Positions 18,722 to 28,175 of a stretch of DNA of 64,000 bases are shown in pieces. Each line of letters begins with the position of its first letter. Positions within the stretch are counted from its first letter, which is position 1. This DNA is from Planctellipticum variicoloris. GTDB lineage: Bacteria; Planctomycetota; Planctomycetia; Planctomycetales; Planctomycetaceae. The position numbers and the translations under genes were made by a program. The DNA is taken from positions 2,989,557 through 3,053,556 of the forward strand of contig NZ_CP130886.1 in NCBI RefSeq assembly GCF_030622045.1, given 5' to 3'. Under the pieces are notes generated by a model. That model was not told where the DNA came from and made no database searches. It saw nothing but the letters and a program-made list of their open reading frames with translations.

Positions 18722-19981
18722 TCAACTCAACTGCACAAACTCCTTCCGGTGGGTCGAGCCGGCCGCCTGGGCTTCCATCTCGATGTCCGGCACCACCCGG
18801 TGCGAAGCCGTCAAACGCCAGGCTTCCAGGGAGGGGCCGGCCGTCAGACCGACGAGCAGCAGGACGGCTTCGACGACTCCGGCCGTCGCCAGCGGGGCGG
18901 GGTTGCCCGGCCACCAGACCATCGCGCCGCCCGCCGACGCCAGGACCACGACCATGATCGGCGCGAGCAGAATCTGGTCGTAGCTGGGGATGATCCAGCG
19001 GCCCGTGAACATCCGGCCGAAGAGCGTCAGCGGCGGACGACGGCCGTAGATGTAGATGGCGATCCGCCGGATCACGATGACCATCATCGTCCAGAAGATT
19101 CCCTTGGACATCAGGAACTGTGCGAAGCCCAGATTGAGCGGGTTGGCGAAGCGATTCCCGCCGAGCTGCATTTCGACGAAGAGCATGCCGGCCACCCAGA
19201 ACAGCCAGCCGCCCAGCAGGCTGAGACAGATGGCGTCGAAACGTGGTATCCGCAGCCGCGGCGACACCGGCGCCATCTGGTTCCAGGGCCAGCCGATCAG
19301 CTCGGTCACTTTCCGCTCCTGGGCCTCTTTCATCGAGCGCGCATCGCCATGCGCGACCCAGGCCGGTCCCGACCACGGAAAGCGGGCCAGCGTGACCTGG
19401 GCTGCGAGGATGGCAATCACAGTCACCGCAAGGGCTGCCAGCAGGCTTTCCACCGGTCGCGCGCACAGCACCAGCGGAATCCCCAGCACAGCCGCCACGA
19501 AATAGGCCCAGCCGCAGGCTCCCGTCCGCCACGTCGCGACGGCAATTCCCGCCGAGTAAGTCACCAGGAATGTCAGAGGCAAAGCATGCGGCGAGAACAC
19601 TCCGCCGAACTGCTGCAAGCTGATCATCACTCCCAGGAGTGAGAGGTCCTGCGGGACGAGATGCACCGGTCCAAAGGGCAGGGGACGAGGCCAGCGCCAG
19701 GGGGTCCGCATCAGCCACTCGCGGTAGTCGGGTAACAGCATCGGGTGAAACGCCGCCACGCGATAGCCCGCATAGATGATTGCCATGGCAACCAGAATTC
19801 CGTCCCGGAGCTGGCCGATCGGGAGCCCCACCGGACCGAAACGACGGGCCTGCACTTCCTGCCACACATGAATGGATTCAATCAGCCCCAGGGCTATGGT
19901 CGCCCCGACCAGATACGGCCACGGCGGCCAGACCTTGCTCAGCCACAGGCGGAACGCCAGAAACGCGTGCTGCAGGATCAT
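18722..19981 (-). CDS. ABC transporter permease-like membrane protein
   Basis: A 419-residue integral membrane protein with about ten hydrophobic helices (for example YLVGATIALGLIESIHVW, LAALAVTVIAILAAQVTL, WTMMVIVIRRIAIYIYG). Its ATG (19981-19979) overlaps the stop codon of the upstream ATPase gene by 4 bp, so the two are translationally coupled, and together they form an ABC exporter. I do not recognise a closer permease family. A second minus frame over the same region (18693-19865) is a shadow: it lacks membrane helices and is Arg/Gly-rich. The substrate is unknown. Confidence 0.8.
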   Translation of the reverse strand: MILQHAFLAFRLWLSKVWPPWPYLVGATIALGLIESIHVWQEVQARRFGPVGLPIGQLRDGILVAMAIIYAGYRVAAFHPMLLPDYREWLMRTPWRWPRPLPFGPVHLVPQDLSLLGVMISLQQFGGVFSPHALPLTFLVTYSAGIAVATWRTGACGWAYFVAAVLGIPLVLCARPVESLLAALAVTVIAILAAQVTLARFPWSGPAWVAHGDARSMKEAQERKVTELIGWPWNQMAPVSPRLRIPRFDAICLSLLGGWLFWVAGMLFVEMQLGGNRFANPLNLGFAQFLMSKGIFWTMMVIVIRRIAIYIYGRRPPLTLFGRMFTGRWIIPSYDQILLAPIMVVVLASAGGAMVWWPGNPAPLATAGVVEAVLLLVGLTAGPSLEAWRLTASHRVVPDIEMEAQAAGSTHRKEFVQLS

Positions 19982-20757
19982 CGCGGCAGGTCCCGGAAGT
20001 AGGCGTCGAGCTGTTCCAGCGATTGCGGATGGAGCAGCCGGGCCAGGACTTCGTCGAGCGGGCCGTTGACGCCGAGCTGTCTTCGCAAGCCCATCGGCGA
20101 GCCGTCCGCGATCACGGCGCCCTGCTTCAGGATGATGATCCGGTCGGCCAGCTCGTCGAGCAGTTCGGGGACCGGCGTGGTCATGATCACGGTCTTCTTT
20201 TCGTGAACCACGCGATGCCGCAGGATGTGCTTCAGGACGAGAATTCCGCTCGGATCGAGTCCGCCGCCGAACGGTTCGTCGAGCAGCAGAGTGGGGGCTT
20301 CAGTGGCCAGGACGCCGGCCAGGGCGGTCTTTTTCTGCTGGCCGTTCGAATAGGAACGGATCGGCGAATCGGCAATGGCCTTGATTTCGAAGACTTCCAG
20401 CAGCCGGTCGACGTGCTCCATCAGCCGGTCGTCATCGACGCCATAGAGGCGACCGACCGCCAGCAGATACTCGCGTCCCGTTCGGCTGCCCGGCAGCCAC
20501 GGGCGATCGGGGAGATAGACCGCCTGCCGACGGATGGCCAGTTCGTCATCGACGCTCGCCCGCCGGCGAAGTCCGCCGATCAAGACGTGCCCTTTCTGAG
20601 GCGTGAGCGTCCCGGCGATGACCCCCAGCAGCGTCGACTTGCCCATGCCGTTCGGGCCGACGATCGCCACCACCTGCCCCGGCGGAATCTCCAGCGAGAG
20701 ATCCTTCAGGATCGGCCGGACGCCGTAGTGCTGGGTGATGTTCTGCAGCTCGATCAT
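19978..20757 (-). CDS. ABC transporter ATP-binding protein
   Basis: A 259-residue nucleotide-binding subunit. Walker A is GPNGMGKST (34-42), Walker B LLLDEP, and the signature loop is SYSNGQQKK, a variant of LSGGQ seen in some exporter ATPases. The ATG at 20757 starts directly at the family's first strand (MIELQNITQHYG); the upstream in-frame ATG at 20865 adds a non-conserved leader. It is the first gene of a two-gene unit with the permease. Exporters of this type move lipids, peptides or antibiotics; which applies here is not visible. Confidence 0.93.
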   Translation of the reverse strand: MIELQNITQHYGVRPILKDLSLEIPPGQVVAIVGPNGMGKSTLLGVIAGTLTPQKGHVLIGGLRRRASVDDELAIRRQAVYLPDRPWLPGSRTGREYLLAVGRLYGVDDDRLMEHVDRLLEVFEIKAIADSPIRSYSNGQQKKTALAGVLATEAPTLLLDEPFGGGLDPSGILVLKHILRHRVVHEKKTVIMTTPVPELLDELADRIIILKQGAVIADGSPMGLRRQLGVNGPLDEVLARLLHPQSLEQLDAYFRDLPR

Positions 20758-20968
20758 GCAGGCCTCGTGAAACGTCCGAACGGACTGCGCCGGGATCTGG
20801 ATCACAAAAATGGTATCGCGTTCCATCCCGGCGTGACACCCGCCCGCCGTCGAACGGGTACTCATTCACTGAGCCGGTCAACGCAGATTGACCCTGCATG
20901 ACCAGGCGGTCGATAATGATTGAGGCGGGCCGGACAGAGGCGCAGAAACGGCGGGACGGATTCGACCG

Positions 20969-21562
20969 ATGGGACGGAAGATACTTCATCTGCGACGGCC
21001 TGACGCCCGGCGGCTGGCCTGGATTCTGGGGACAACGCTGGCGCTCGGGGTATACGTCGGCTGGCGGAGCTGGTCCGCGACGGCGCTCAGCGGAGCCGAC
21101 GGAATTTCGGTCGCGGTGATTGCACCGGCCTCGGAAGCCGCGGTTGATCCCATTGAGATCCCGGACGTCCCCGAGACTCCCCCCGGTCCACCGACCGAGC
21201 TGTTCGGGGCCTGGACCGATGCGTTTCACGGGACGCGCACTTTTCGATTTCACGCCGACGGCACAGGGGTGATGACCCTCGAACTGGACACGCTGGGCCG
21301 CCTGATTTACGGCCGTCGGCTGGAGTTCGACCTGGCCTGGACCTGGTCCGACGGAGGCCTGGATCTGAAAATGATCGGCGGTCGTCCGGAGGAGAAAACC
21401 CGATCGGCTGCGGCGGTCTTCGGCGACAAATTCCGCTACATGATCCTTGAAGCCGGGCCGAATCAGCTCAAGATCAAGGCGGCTGACGACGGAACGGAGT
21501 ATGTCCTCGACCGGGTCGCCGAGATCGAGACGGCGAGTGCTGCGAAGCAGGCATTGCAGTAA
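20969..21562 (+). CDS. single-pass membrane protein, lipocalin-like exported domain
   Basis: A 197-residue protein. A basic N-terminus (MGRKILHLRRPDARR) and one hydrophobic helix (LAWILGTTLALGVYVGW) form a signal anchor, followed by a Pro-rich linker (PDVPETPPGPPTE). The C-terminal 110 residues (FGAWTDAFHGTRTFRFHADG through KIKAADDGTEYVLDR) look like a small beta-barrel or sandwich of the kind that follows a WxxxD...F..DGTG pattern. No family name can be given. The gene is followed 2 bp after its stop by a 30-bp-arm inverted repeat that could act as its terminator. Confidence 0.7.
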   Translation: MGRKILHLRRPDARRLAWILGTTLALGVYVGWRSWSATALSGADGISVAVIAPASEAAVDPIEIPDVPETPPGPPTELFGAWTDAFHGTRTFRFHADGTGVMTLELDTLGRLIYGRRLEFDLAWTWSDGGLDLKMIGGRPEEKTRSAAAVFGDKFRYMILEAGPNQLKIKAADDGTEYVLDRVAEIETASAAKQALQ

Positions 21563-21564
21563 TC

Positions 21565-21642
21565 GTAGGGTGAGTCGAGTCCACGAGGCTCACCTCCGGC
21601 ATCACACGTTTCGGTGAGCCTCGAAGACTCGACTCACCCTAC
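21565..21642. repeat. 30-bp inverted repeat with third copy at 58844
   Basis: The left arm (21565-21594) begins GTAGGGTGAGTCGAGTC and ends GAGGCTCACC; the right arm (21613-21642) is its reverse complement at 28 of 30 positions, with an 18-bp loop. The reverse complement of the right arm occurs again, identically, at 58844-58873. It starts 2 bp after a stop codon, so it could serve as a terminator, but the third copy shows it is a dispersed repeat. Confidence 0.85.
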
Positions 21643-21694
21643 ATCTTGCAGCAGACACTTTTCGAACCCGGCCGTCAGTCGCTAGGCTACCGGG

Positions 21695-22666
21695 ATGAAT
21701 GCATCCCGCCGGATTGGTCTGTGCCTCGTTTCCGCCCTGCTGTTCGGGTTGGCCGGCAATTCCGTTTCGCAGGCTGCGGGACGGGTGCTGATCGTTGTCG
21801 GTGCGCCGGCGGAAACGAAGTACGGGGCGATGTTCAAGGAATGGACTCAGCGCTGGAAGAACGCCACGCTCTTTTCCGAAACGCCGTCGAAAGTCCTCGG
21901 ACTCGATGACAATCCTGAGAAGTCGGATCGGGAACGGCTGCACGATGAGCTGCAGGCCCTGGCGGGCGAGTCGCCTGAGCCCCTCTGGTTGATCCTGATC
22001 GGGCACGGCACATTCGATCGTCGAACGGCCCGGTTCAACCTGCGCGGCCCGGACGTCTCCGATGCCGAGCTGGCGGAATGGCTGAAACCCGTTCAGCGAC
22101 CGGTCGCCGTGGTCTGCTGCTTTGCGGCGAGCGGACCGTTTCTGATCACGCTGTCCGGGCCGGATCGGGTGGTTCTCGTGGCGACGAAGAGCGGCAGCGA
22201 GCAGAATTTTTCGCACTTCGGGGACTGGCTCTCGAAGTCGATCGCCGATCCGACCGCGGATCTCGACAAGGACCGGCAGACGTCGCTGTGGGAGGCGTAT
22301 CTGGCCGCCGGGCGCAAGACGACGGAGTGGTATAAGTCGCAGGGGCTGCTGGCGACCGAGCATTGCCTGCTGGACGATAACGGCGACAAGCAGGGAACGC
22401 GGCACGACGCCTTCCGCGGCCTGAAACCGCTGGAGACGGCGACCGGCGGCCAGAAGCTCGACGGCATGCGTGCTCATCAGTGGCATCTGGTCCCGAGCCC
22501 GACCGACGCCGGTCTGACGGAATCCCAGAAACAGCGTCGCAACGACCTCGAACTGGCCGTGATCGCCCTCCGCGACGAAAAGGAGGCGCTGACGGAAGCG
22601 GACTATTTCGCGAAGCTGGAAGCGCTGCTGGTGGAACTGGCGGCAATCAACAGGGATGCGGAGTGA
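21695..22666 (+). CDS. secreted caspase/C13-like cysteine peptidase homologue
   Basis: A 323-residue protein with a Sec signal peptide (residues 1-28, ending SQAA). The strand-turn LWLILIGHGTFD puts a histidine at 104 in a His-Gly context, and VAVVCCFAASGPFL puts C141/C142 after a hydrophobic strand and before Ser-Gly. Spacing and order (His, then Cys-x-x-x-Ser-Gly, then a strand and ATKSGSEQN) are those of the caspase-hemoglobinase fold as in legumain (C13) and gingipains. The role is probably periplasmic or extracellular proteolysis; activity is inferred. It is followed 1 bp after the stop by a heptamer array. Alternative: an inactive clan CD homologue. Confidence 0.7.
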   Translation: MNASRRIGLCLVSALLFGLAGNSVSQAAGRVLIVVGAPAETKYGAMFKEWTQRWKNATLFSETPSKVLGLDDNPEKSDRERLHDELQALAGESPEPLWLILIGHGTFDRRTARFNLRGPDVSDAELAEWLKPVQRPVAVVCCFAASGPFLITLSGPDRVVLVATKSGSEQNFSHFGDWLSKSIADPTADLDKDRQTSLWEAYLAAGRKTTEWYKSQGLLATEHCLLDDNGDKQGTRHDAFRGLKPLETATGGQKLDGMRAHQWHLVPSPTDAGLTESQKQRRNDLELAVIALRDEKEALTEADYFAKLEALLVELAAINRDAE

Positions 22667-22667
22667 C

Positions 22668-22695
22668 GTCCGTTGTCCGTTGTCCGTTGTCCGTT
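22668..22695 (+). repeat. heptamer array, 4 x GTCCGTT
   Basis: Four perfect tandem copies of GTCCGTT begin 1 bp after the stop codon of the C13-like gene. Confidence 0.95.
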
Positions 22696-22718
22696 GAAAG
22701 TGGATCGGCACCATTCTG

Positions 22719-22746
22719 GCGATTCGCGATCGGCGATAAGCGATCA
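22719..22746 (+). repeat. heptamer array, 4 x GCGATNN then GCC
   Basis: Units GCGATTC, GCGATCG, GCGATAA, GCGATCA are followed by GCC. A 42-bp segment around it (22714-22755) matches 27444-27485 at 36 of 42 positions; five of the six differences fall in or next to the two variable bases of each unit. Confidence 0.9.
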
Positions 22747-22820
22747 GCCCTCTTCGTCCGGCTCTCGACTCCCCCTCGTCTTCCCTTCCCCCATCTGCCG
22801 CCGTCTCCTATCATCGTCGC

Positions 22821-23564
22821 ATGATTCACGACGTCCATGTGCATTTACTGCCCAACCTGTTTGAGCCCGAGGAGTTCCGCGGCGGAGTCGCCGTGATTCT
22901 GGACATCCTGCGGGCCTCGACCACGATCGTTCATGCGCTGGCCCACGGAGCGGCCCGGGTGATTCCCACCGGGGAAGTCGCCGAGGCCCGCCGGGTAGCG
23001 GGGGGGCTGCCGGTCGGCTCCGTGCTGCTCGGGGGCGAACGGGAGGGACTGCAGATCGAGGGGTTCGATCTCGATAACAGCCCTTTCGCGTATACGCCCG
23101 AACTGGTCAAGGGACGGACAATCGTCTTTACAACGACGAACGGGACGCGGGCGCTGCTGCGGTCCGACCGGGCCGACCGGGTGCTGATCGGCAGTTTTGT
23201 GAACCTGCAGGCGGTCGTCGACGATCTGGCCCAGGAAGACAGGCCGGTCCATCTGGTCTGCGCCGGAACCAAGGGCAAAGTCACGCTGGAAGACGCCCTG
23301 TGCGCCGGGGCGATTGTCGGCCGGCTGCTGGAACGCTGCGGTCTGCCCGACGCGGCCTGGGGCGACGATCAGTTGCAACTGGCCCTCGATCACTACCGCC
23401 GGCGGGTCGCCCGGCCGGACGGTCTGCTGCAGGCCCTGCGGCAGGGGTACGGCGGCCGCAACTGCCGGCGACTGGGTTTTGACGACCAGATCGAGCGGGC
23501 CGCCGAGTGTGATCTCTTCGGCATCGTTCCCGAGTACAATGCATCGACCGGCGAGATCCACTGA
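22821..23564 (+). CDS. comB: 2-phosphosulfolactate phosphatase
   Basis: A 247-residue cytosolic enzyme of the ComB family, which dephosphorylates (R)-2-phospho-3-sulfolactate; in archaea this is a step in coenzyme M synthesis, while bacterial roles are less clear. Family features visible are VAVILDILRASTTIVHALAHGA near the N-terminus, LLGGEREGLQIEGFDLDNSP, and the TTTNGTRAL motif. Length matches the family. The ATG at 22821 lies right at the conserved first strand. No sulfolactate-pathway partners are adjacent. It is followed by a 12-bp-stem hairpin and then glyQS on the same strand. Confidence 0.92.
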   Translation: MIHDVHVHLLPNLFEPEEFRGGVAVILDILRASTTIVHALAHGAARVIPTGEVAEARRVAGGLPVGSVLLGGEREGLQIEGFDLDNSPFAYTPELVKGRTIVFTTTNGTRALLRSDRADRVLIGSFVNLQAVVDDLAQEDRPVHLVCAGTKGKVTLEDALCAGAIVGRLLERCGLPDAAWGDDQLQLALDHYRRRVARPDGLLQALRQGYGGRNCRRLGFDDQIERAAECDLFGIVPEYNASTGEIH

Positions 23565-23592
23565 CGCCCGGCGATGATCGACAACATCCGTT

Positions 23593-23620
23593 CCCGTGAA
23601 CCTGGCGACAGGTTCGCGGG
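23593..23620 (+). terminator. GNRA-loop hairpin between comB and glyQS
   Basis: CCCGTGAACCTG (23593-23604) and CAGGTTCGCGGG (23609-23620) form a 12-bp stem with one G-U pair and a GCGA tetraloop. There is no U-tract, so it may be a terminator of the U-less type common in this phylum or a leader element of glyQS. Confidence 0.45.
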
Positions 23621-23673
23621 TCTGAGTTGAAACATTCCGAGTACCGCCTCTCTTACCACGAACGACGAGACTC

Positions 23674-25335
<1,662 letters not shown>

Positions 25336-25345
25336 GGGGAGCGAC

Positions 25346-25672
25346 ATGACGCGAGCCGAATTGCTGCGACGGATTTCGATTGACCCGCAGATCTGCGGCG
25401 GCAAGCCGTGCGTCCGCGGGCATCGGATCTGGGTCTCGCTGATTCTGGATCTGCTGGCCGACGGCGTGTCCGAACGGGACATTCTGGCGAACTATCCCGG
25501 CCTGATGGCCGAGGACATCCGGGCCTGCATTGAATACGGCAAGTTCGAGGTGGCATCCATTCTCGATCACCACCGAGTGGAACTGGCGCATCGGCTTGCC
25601 GAGGCGGACGAGAATCCGTCTGCCGGCGTTCCGTGGGAGGAGCTTCGCGCACGACTGCTAGGCCCGCGATGA
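25346..25672 (+). CDS. DUF433 domain protein, antitoxin-like
   Basis: A 108-residue protein. Residues 1-75 match DUF433, a small winged-helix-like domain usually encoded as the antitoxin upstream of a DUF5615 PIN-like toxin: IDPQICGGKPCVRGHRIWV, then the helix-turn-helix DGVSERDILANYPGL. The C-terminal extension (LAEADENPSAGVPWEELRARLL) resembles the tail of addiction-module antitoxins of the type paired with RelE/ParE. No toxin gene follows: the next gene is convergent and starts 50 bp away. The protein may be an orphan antitoxin or a regulator. Confidence 0.85.
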   Translation: MTRAELLRRISIDPQICGGKPCVRGHRIWVSLILDLLADGVSERDILANYPGLMAEDIRACIEYGKFEVASILDHHRVELAHRLAEADENPSAGVPWEELRARLLGPR

Positions 25673-25692
25673 ATTGAGCTGATCGCAATTCA
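25670..25692. terminator. short hairpin between convergent genes
   Basis: TGAATTG (25670-25676, including the DUF433 stop codon) pairs with CAATTCA (25686-25692). It may end transcription from both sides; there is no U-tract. Confidence 0.3.
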
Positions 25693-25722
25693 CCAACCGC
25701 CGCTATCGCTAATCGTAGCCCC

Positions 25723-26757
25723 TCAGAACCCCTCATATTTCCGCCCGTCGTCGATCGTCGACAGATCCCGGTAGAGCTGGATGTCGATGGCGTCGCTGAG
25801 GAAGCGGACGGAGCCGTCGGCCAAGGTAAAGTGGGCGCCGCCGGTGTGGGCGCTGCCGAAGCCGGTCGTCTGGGCTCGTGTTTTCGCTCCCGCATTCAGG
25901 CGGACGGCGGTGTCGCCGAGGGCCATGGACAGCCCGGCGGCGGAACTGCAGTCGGGAACACCGACCCAGATGCCGTGGCCGACGGAACCGGGGCCGTCGG
26001 CCACGGGGGTATTGCGTTCGCCGACCATCAGTGTGGCAGCGAGCCCATCAATGATTCTGTACTGCTTTGTAGAAGTATTCTGCCCGAACATTCCGCGGAA
26101 GTTCTTCGAATCGCAGTAGCGCTGGGTGGGATCGAAGGTCGTGCCGTGGTTGCCGAGGCTGCCCGCGTTGAGGTGCGGTTCGAGAGATGTCGGTTCGCCG
26201 CTGGCGTCCGGTGCGATGCCGCCGACTTCGGCCTGCAGATAGCCGGCGACGCCGAAGTAGTGGGACCGGCCAAAGACATTCTGGACATGCAGCGTCGCTG
26301 GAGTGACGATGCCATCCGCGACAGGTGACGTCACGACCAGGACATCGGACACTGTCTGCGAACTGCTGTTGGTCGGACACCGGAGGTACGAGACACCATA
26401 GACTTCGCTGCGAGGATGCTGCTGCAATCCGTCGTCAAAGGTCATCGCAACCCGATTGTAGATCGGATTGGCGTCAATGTACGGCAAGGCAAATACGCCC
26501 CAGCTCCAACCCAGATACACTCCATTCGGGTTAATGACGTAGCCAGGAGGGAACCGCTTGAAGGTGTCGTAGTAGTTGTGCAGCGCCAGACCAAAGTGTT
26601 TGAGGTTGTTTTTGCACTGCGTCCGTCGGGCGGCTTCGCGGGCCTGCTGGATCGCGGGAAGGAGCAGGCCGATGAGTACGGCGAGGATGACCAGAATCAC
26701 GAGGAGTTGGACCAGCGTCATGCCGCGCGGCGGACGGGCGTAAAGCCTTGAGGTCAT
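25723..26757 (-). CDS. DUF1559 protein with pseudopilin N-terminus
   Basis: A 344-residue planctomycete-type protein: an N-terminal type IV pilin/pseudopilin helix (residues 13-36) followed by DUF1559, ending in the family's [13 protein letters not shown] signature. The ATG at 26757 is chosen because the prepilin leader ([12 protein letters not shown]) begins there; the frame is open to 27102 without meaning. The cleavage context is [11 protein letters not shown] rather than the usual G|FTLVELLV: the first mature residue is Met and the fifth is Gln, replacing the Glu needed for methylation and pilus assembly in canonical pilins. The body is normal ([15 protein letters not shown]). Such proteins are thought to be surface or secretion-system associated; the function is unproven. 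Confidence 0.9.
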   Translation of the reverse strand: MTSRLYARPPRGMTLVQLLVILVILAVLIGLLLPAIQQAREAARRTQCKNNLKHFGLALHNYYDTFKRFPPGYVINPNGVYLGWSWGVFALPYIDANPIYNRVAMTFDDGLQQHPRSEVYGVSYLRCPTNSSSQTVSDVLVVTSPVADGIVTPATLHVQNVFGRSHYFGVAGYLQAEVGGIAPDASGEPTSLEPHLNAGSLGNHGTTFDPTQRYCDSKNFRGMFGQNTSTKQYRIIDGLAATLMVGERNTPVADGPGSVGHGIWVGVPDCSSAAGLSMALGDTAVRLNAGAKTRAQTTGFGSAHTGGAHFTLADGSVRFLSDAIDIQLYRDLSTIDDGRKYEGF

Positions 26758-26866
26758 GGCGGGACTCCTCGGTGCGGGGCGTGAGTGGCTTCGATGCAGT
26801 ATAGCCGGAGCGGGCGGCGGTTTCGGAGCGGCGGCGGGGAGCGGCCGGGCGTGCGTCCGATGCCAG

Positions 26867-26901
26867 TGCAAAATGAAAAGTGAAAAATGCAAAGTGCAAA
26901 A
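26867..26901 (+). repeat. heptamer array, 5 x TG(C/A)AAA(A/G)
   Basis: Units TGCAAAA, TGAAAAG, TGAAAAA, TGCAAAG, TGCAAAA run without interruption. This A-rich block stands out in a G+C-rich region. Confidence 0.9.
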
Positions 26902-26990
26902 TGGACGGAGAAGACGGCGCGCACGTCGACGCTGTGCGCGACTTGATGAGCTCGCTTTGCGATTGAAATCGGATTGACCGAGTCCAGATC

Positions 26991-27024
26991 GGGCTGGGGC
27001 GGGCTGTCGACTCCGCCCCAGCCC
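26991..27024. repeat. perfect 12-bp inverted repeat
   Basis: GGGCTGGGGCGG (26991-27002) and CCGCCCCAGCCC (27013-27024) with a 10-bp loop. It is strong enough to form a stable RNA or DNA hairpin. Confidence 0.7.
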
Positions 27025-27332
27025 TCCTGAACTGGCTGCGATCAGGAACGGGCTTTCGCCCGTGCAAACGCATTGGAAACTCGACGTCGAGGTTGTGCGC
27101 ACGTGAGGTGCGCTCCCCGGTCCCTGCTTTGCAGCAGGGCCGTCAAGCGGGCCCTGATCAGGCCCGGGTCGAGGGTTCGGCTCTCAGAGCGCCGGCGGTC
27201 GCCCGCCGACGTGGTACCATTTGCACCGATCCGCCCGACCAGAGGACACGCTCACACTGGTACGGGCGGTGTGCAAGAGCAGATTCGGGGAAAAATCGAA
27301 AACTGCGGAAGATTTTTCGCGGAGGGAAGATG

Positions 27333-27520
27333 AGCGAATAGCGAATAGCCAGACAAGAAGGTCACACCCAGGGCTTACGCCGCTGGACGACATTGGATCG
27401 CCCCTGACGGGTCTCTTTGCAGAGCGACGGCGCAGAGATCCTGTTCTGGCGATATGCGATCCGCGATTCGCGATCAGCCTTCTTCCTCTGGCTACTCCCT
27501 ATTCGCTTTTCCCTATTCGC
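27333..27520. repeat. opposed heptamer arrays forming a 19/21 inverted repeat
   Basis: At 27334-27347 two GCGAATA units are followed by GCCAGA. At 27493-27520, read on the minus strand, the units are GCGAATA, GGGAAAA, GCGAATA, GGGAGTA, again followed by GCCAGA. Segments 27333-27353 and 27487-27507 are inverted copies at 19 of 21 positions. A GCGATNN array (27449-27476) lies between them. Confidence 0.85.
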
Positions 27521-27622
27521 TGCGCTCACAACACACGCAATTGACGGCGTTTCACGGCGGGGTCTATACTGCCGGGACAGCATCTGCACCGACTCCGGCG
27601 AATATTCTGCTCTGGCTGCCGC

Positions 27623-28030
27623 ATGAACTCCCGTGTTTCCGCCATGACTGCCGCATTGATCCGCGCCTGCGCGGTGCTGGCGGCGTGCGTCTGCGGGCTG
27701 GGGCTGTTCAGCAACGAGGCCCGGGCCAGTTGCGGGGACCACCTGCAGTCTCCGGTCTCCTTTCGCGACGGCTGGAGGATTTCTCCCACGGACGCGGATT
27801 CCAGTCCGTCGACGCGCTGCAACGGTCCGCACTGCCAGGAACGACCTGCGGCTCCGCTGCCACTACCGCAGGGTTTGCCGCGGATCGAACTGCCGCGAGA
27901 GCAGTTCGTGGCCGCCGTGAGCCCGTCGAACGATACCGCCCAGGCCAGCTTGAGTGCGTGGCGACGCCACGGCGAGACGGTGCAGGCCTTGCCGGGCTTC
28001 GTAGAGGCGCTGGAACGGCCGCCGTGCTGA
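27623..28030 (+). CDS. small secreted cysteine-containing protein
   Basis: A 135-residue protein with a Sec signal peptide (cut near ARA|SCGDH). The mature part begins SCGDHLQSP and contains a CNGPHC motif about 35 residues later, then a Pro-rich segment. A similar SCGDx...C-GP-C layout is familiar from short planctomycete proteins, but I know no function for it. It is followed after 145 bp by the pentaheme cytochrome gene on the same strand, so a periplasmic accessory role is possible. The start ATG at 27623 has no strong ribosome-binding site; ATG at 27644 is an alternative. Confidence 0.65.
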   Translation: MNSRVSAMTAALIRACAVLAACVCGLGLFSNEARASCGDHLQSPVSFRDGWRISPTDADSSPSTRCNGPHCQERPAAPLPLPQGLPRIELPREQFVAAVSPSNDTAQASLSAWRRHGETVQALPGFVEALERPPC

Positions 28031-28175
28031 GCAGACGGACTGCGGCGGGATGCTGCAGTTTCCGGACACTGCTGGTGCGCGCCGGTTGCGAACGCTGACC
28101 GGGCGCGGTCTCTATTCTTTCTCCGGATCCCGTCTGCGCGGCCGGAGACTCCGCTTCCGTCTGAGGAGCCGCTCA

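Larger units (their letters stand above)
26758..27622. other. 865-bp noncoding stretch rich in repeats
   Basis: No open frame here looks coding. The stretch holds five-unit and smaller heptamer arrays (26867-26901, 27334-27347, 27449-27476, 27493-27520), a perfect 12-bp inverted repeat (26991-27024) and a 6-bp-stem hairpin ACGGGC-TTTC-GCCCGT (27048-27063). Both flanking genes are transcribed outward, so their promoters should lie here, but none is clear. Confidence 0.7.

Noticed and set aside
18693-19865. 390-codon minus frame overlapping the ABC permease
   Set aside because: Out of frame with the coupled start, lacks membrane helices and is Arg/Gly-rich.
22668-22755. CRISPR array
   Set aside because: Units are 7 bp with no spacers; nothing else in the window has repeat-spacer structure and no cas gene is present.
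26758-27622. A tRNA or small RNA gene in the long noncoding stretch
   Set aside because: I looked for the T-loop pattern and cloverleaf pairing and found none; the structure there is repeats.
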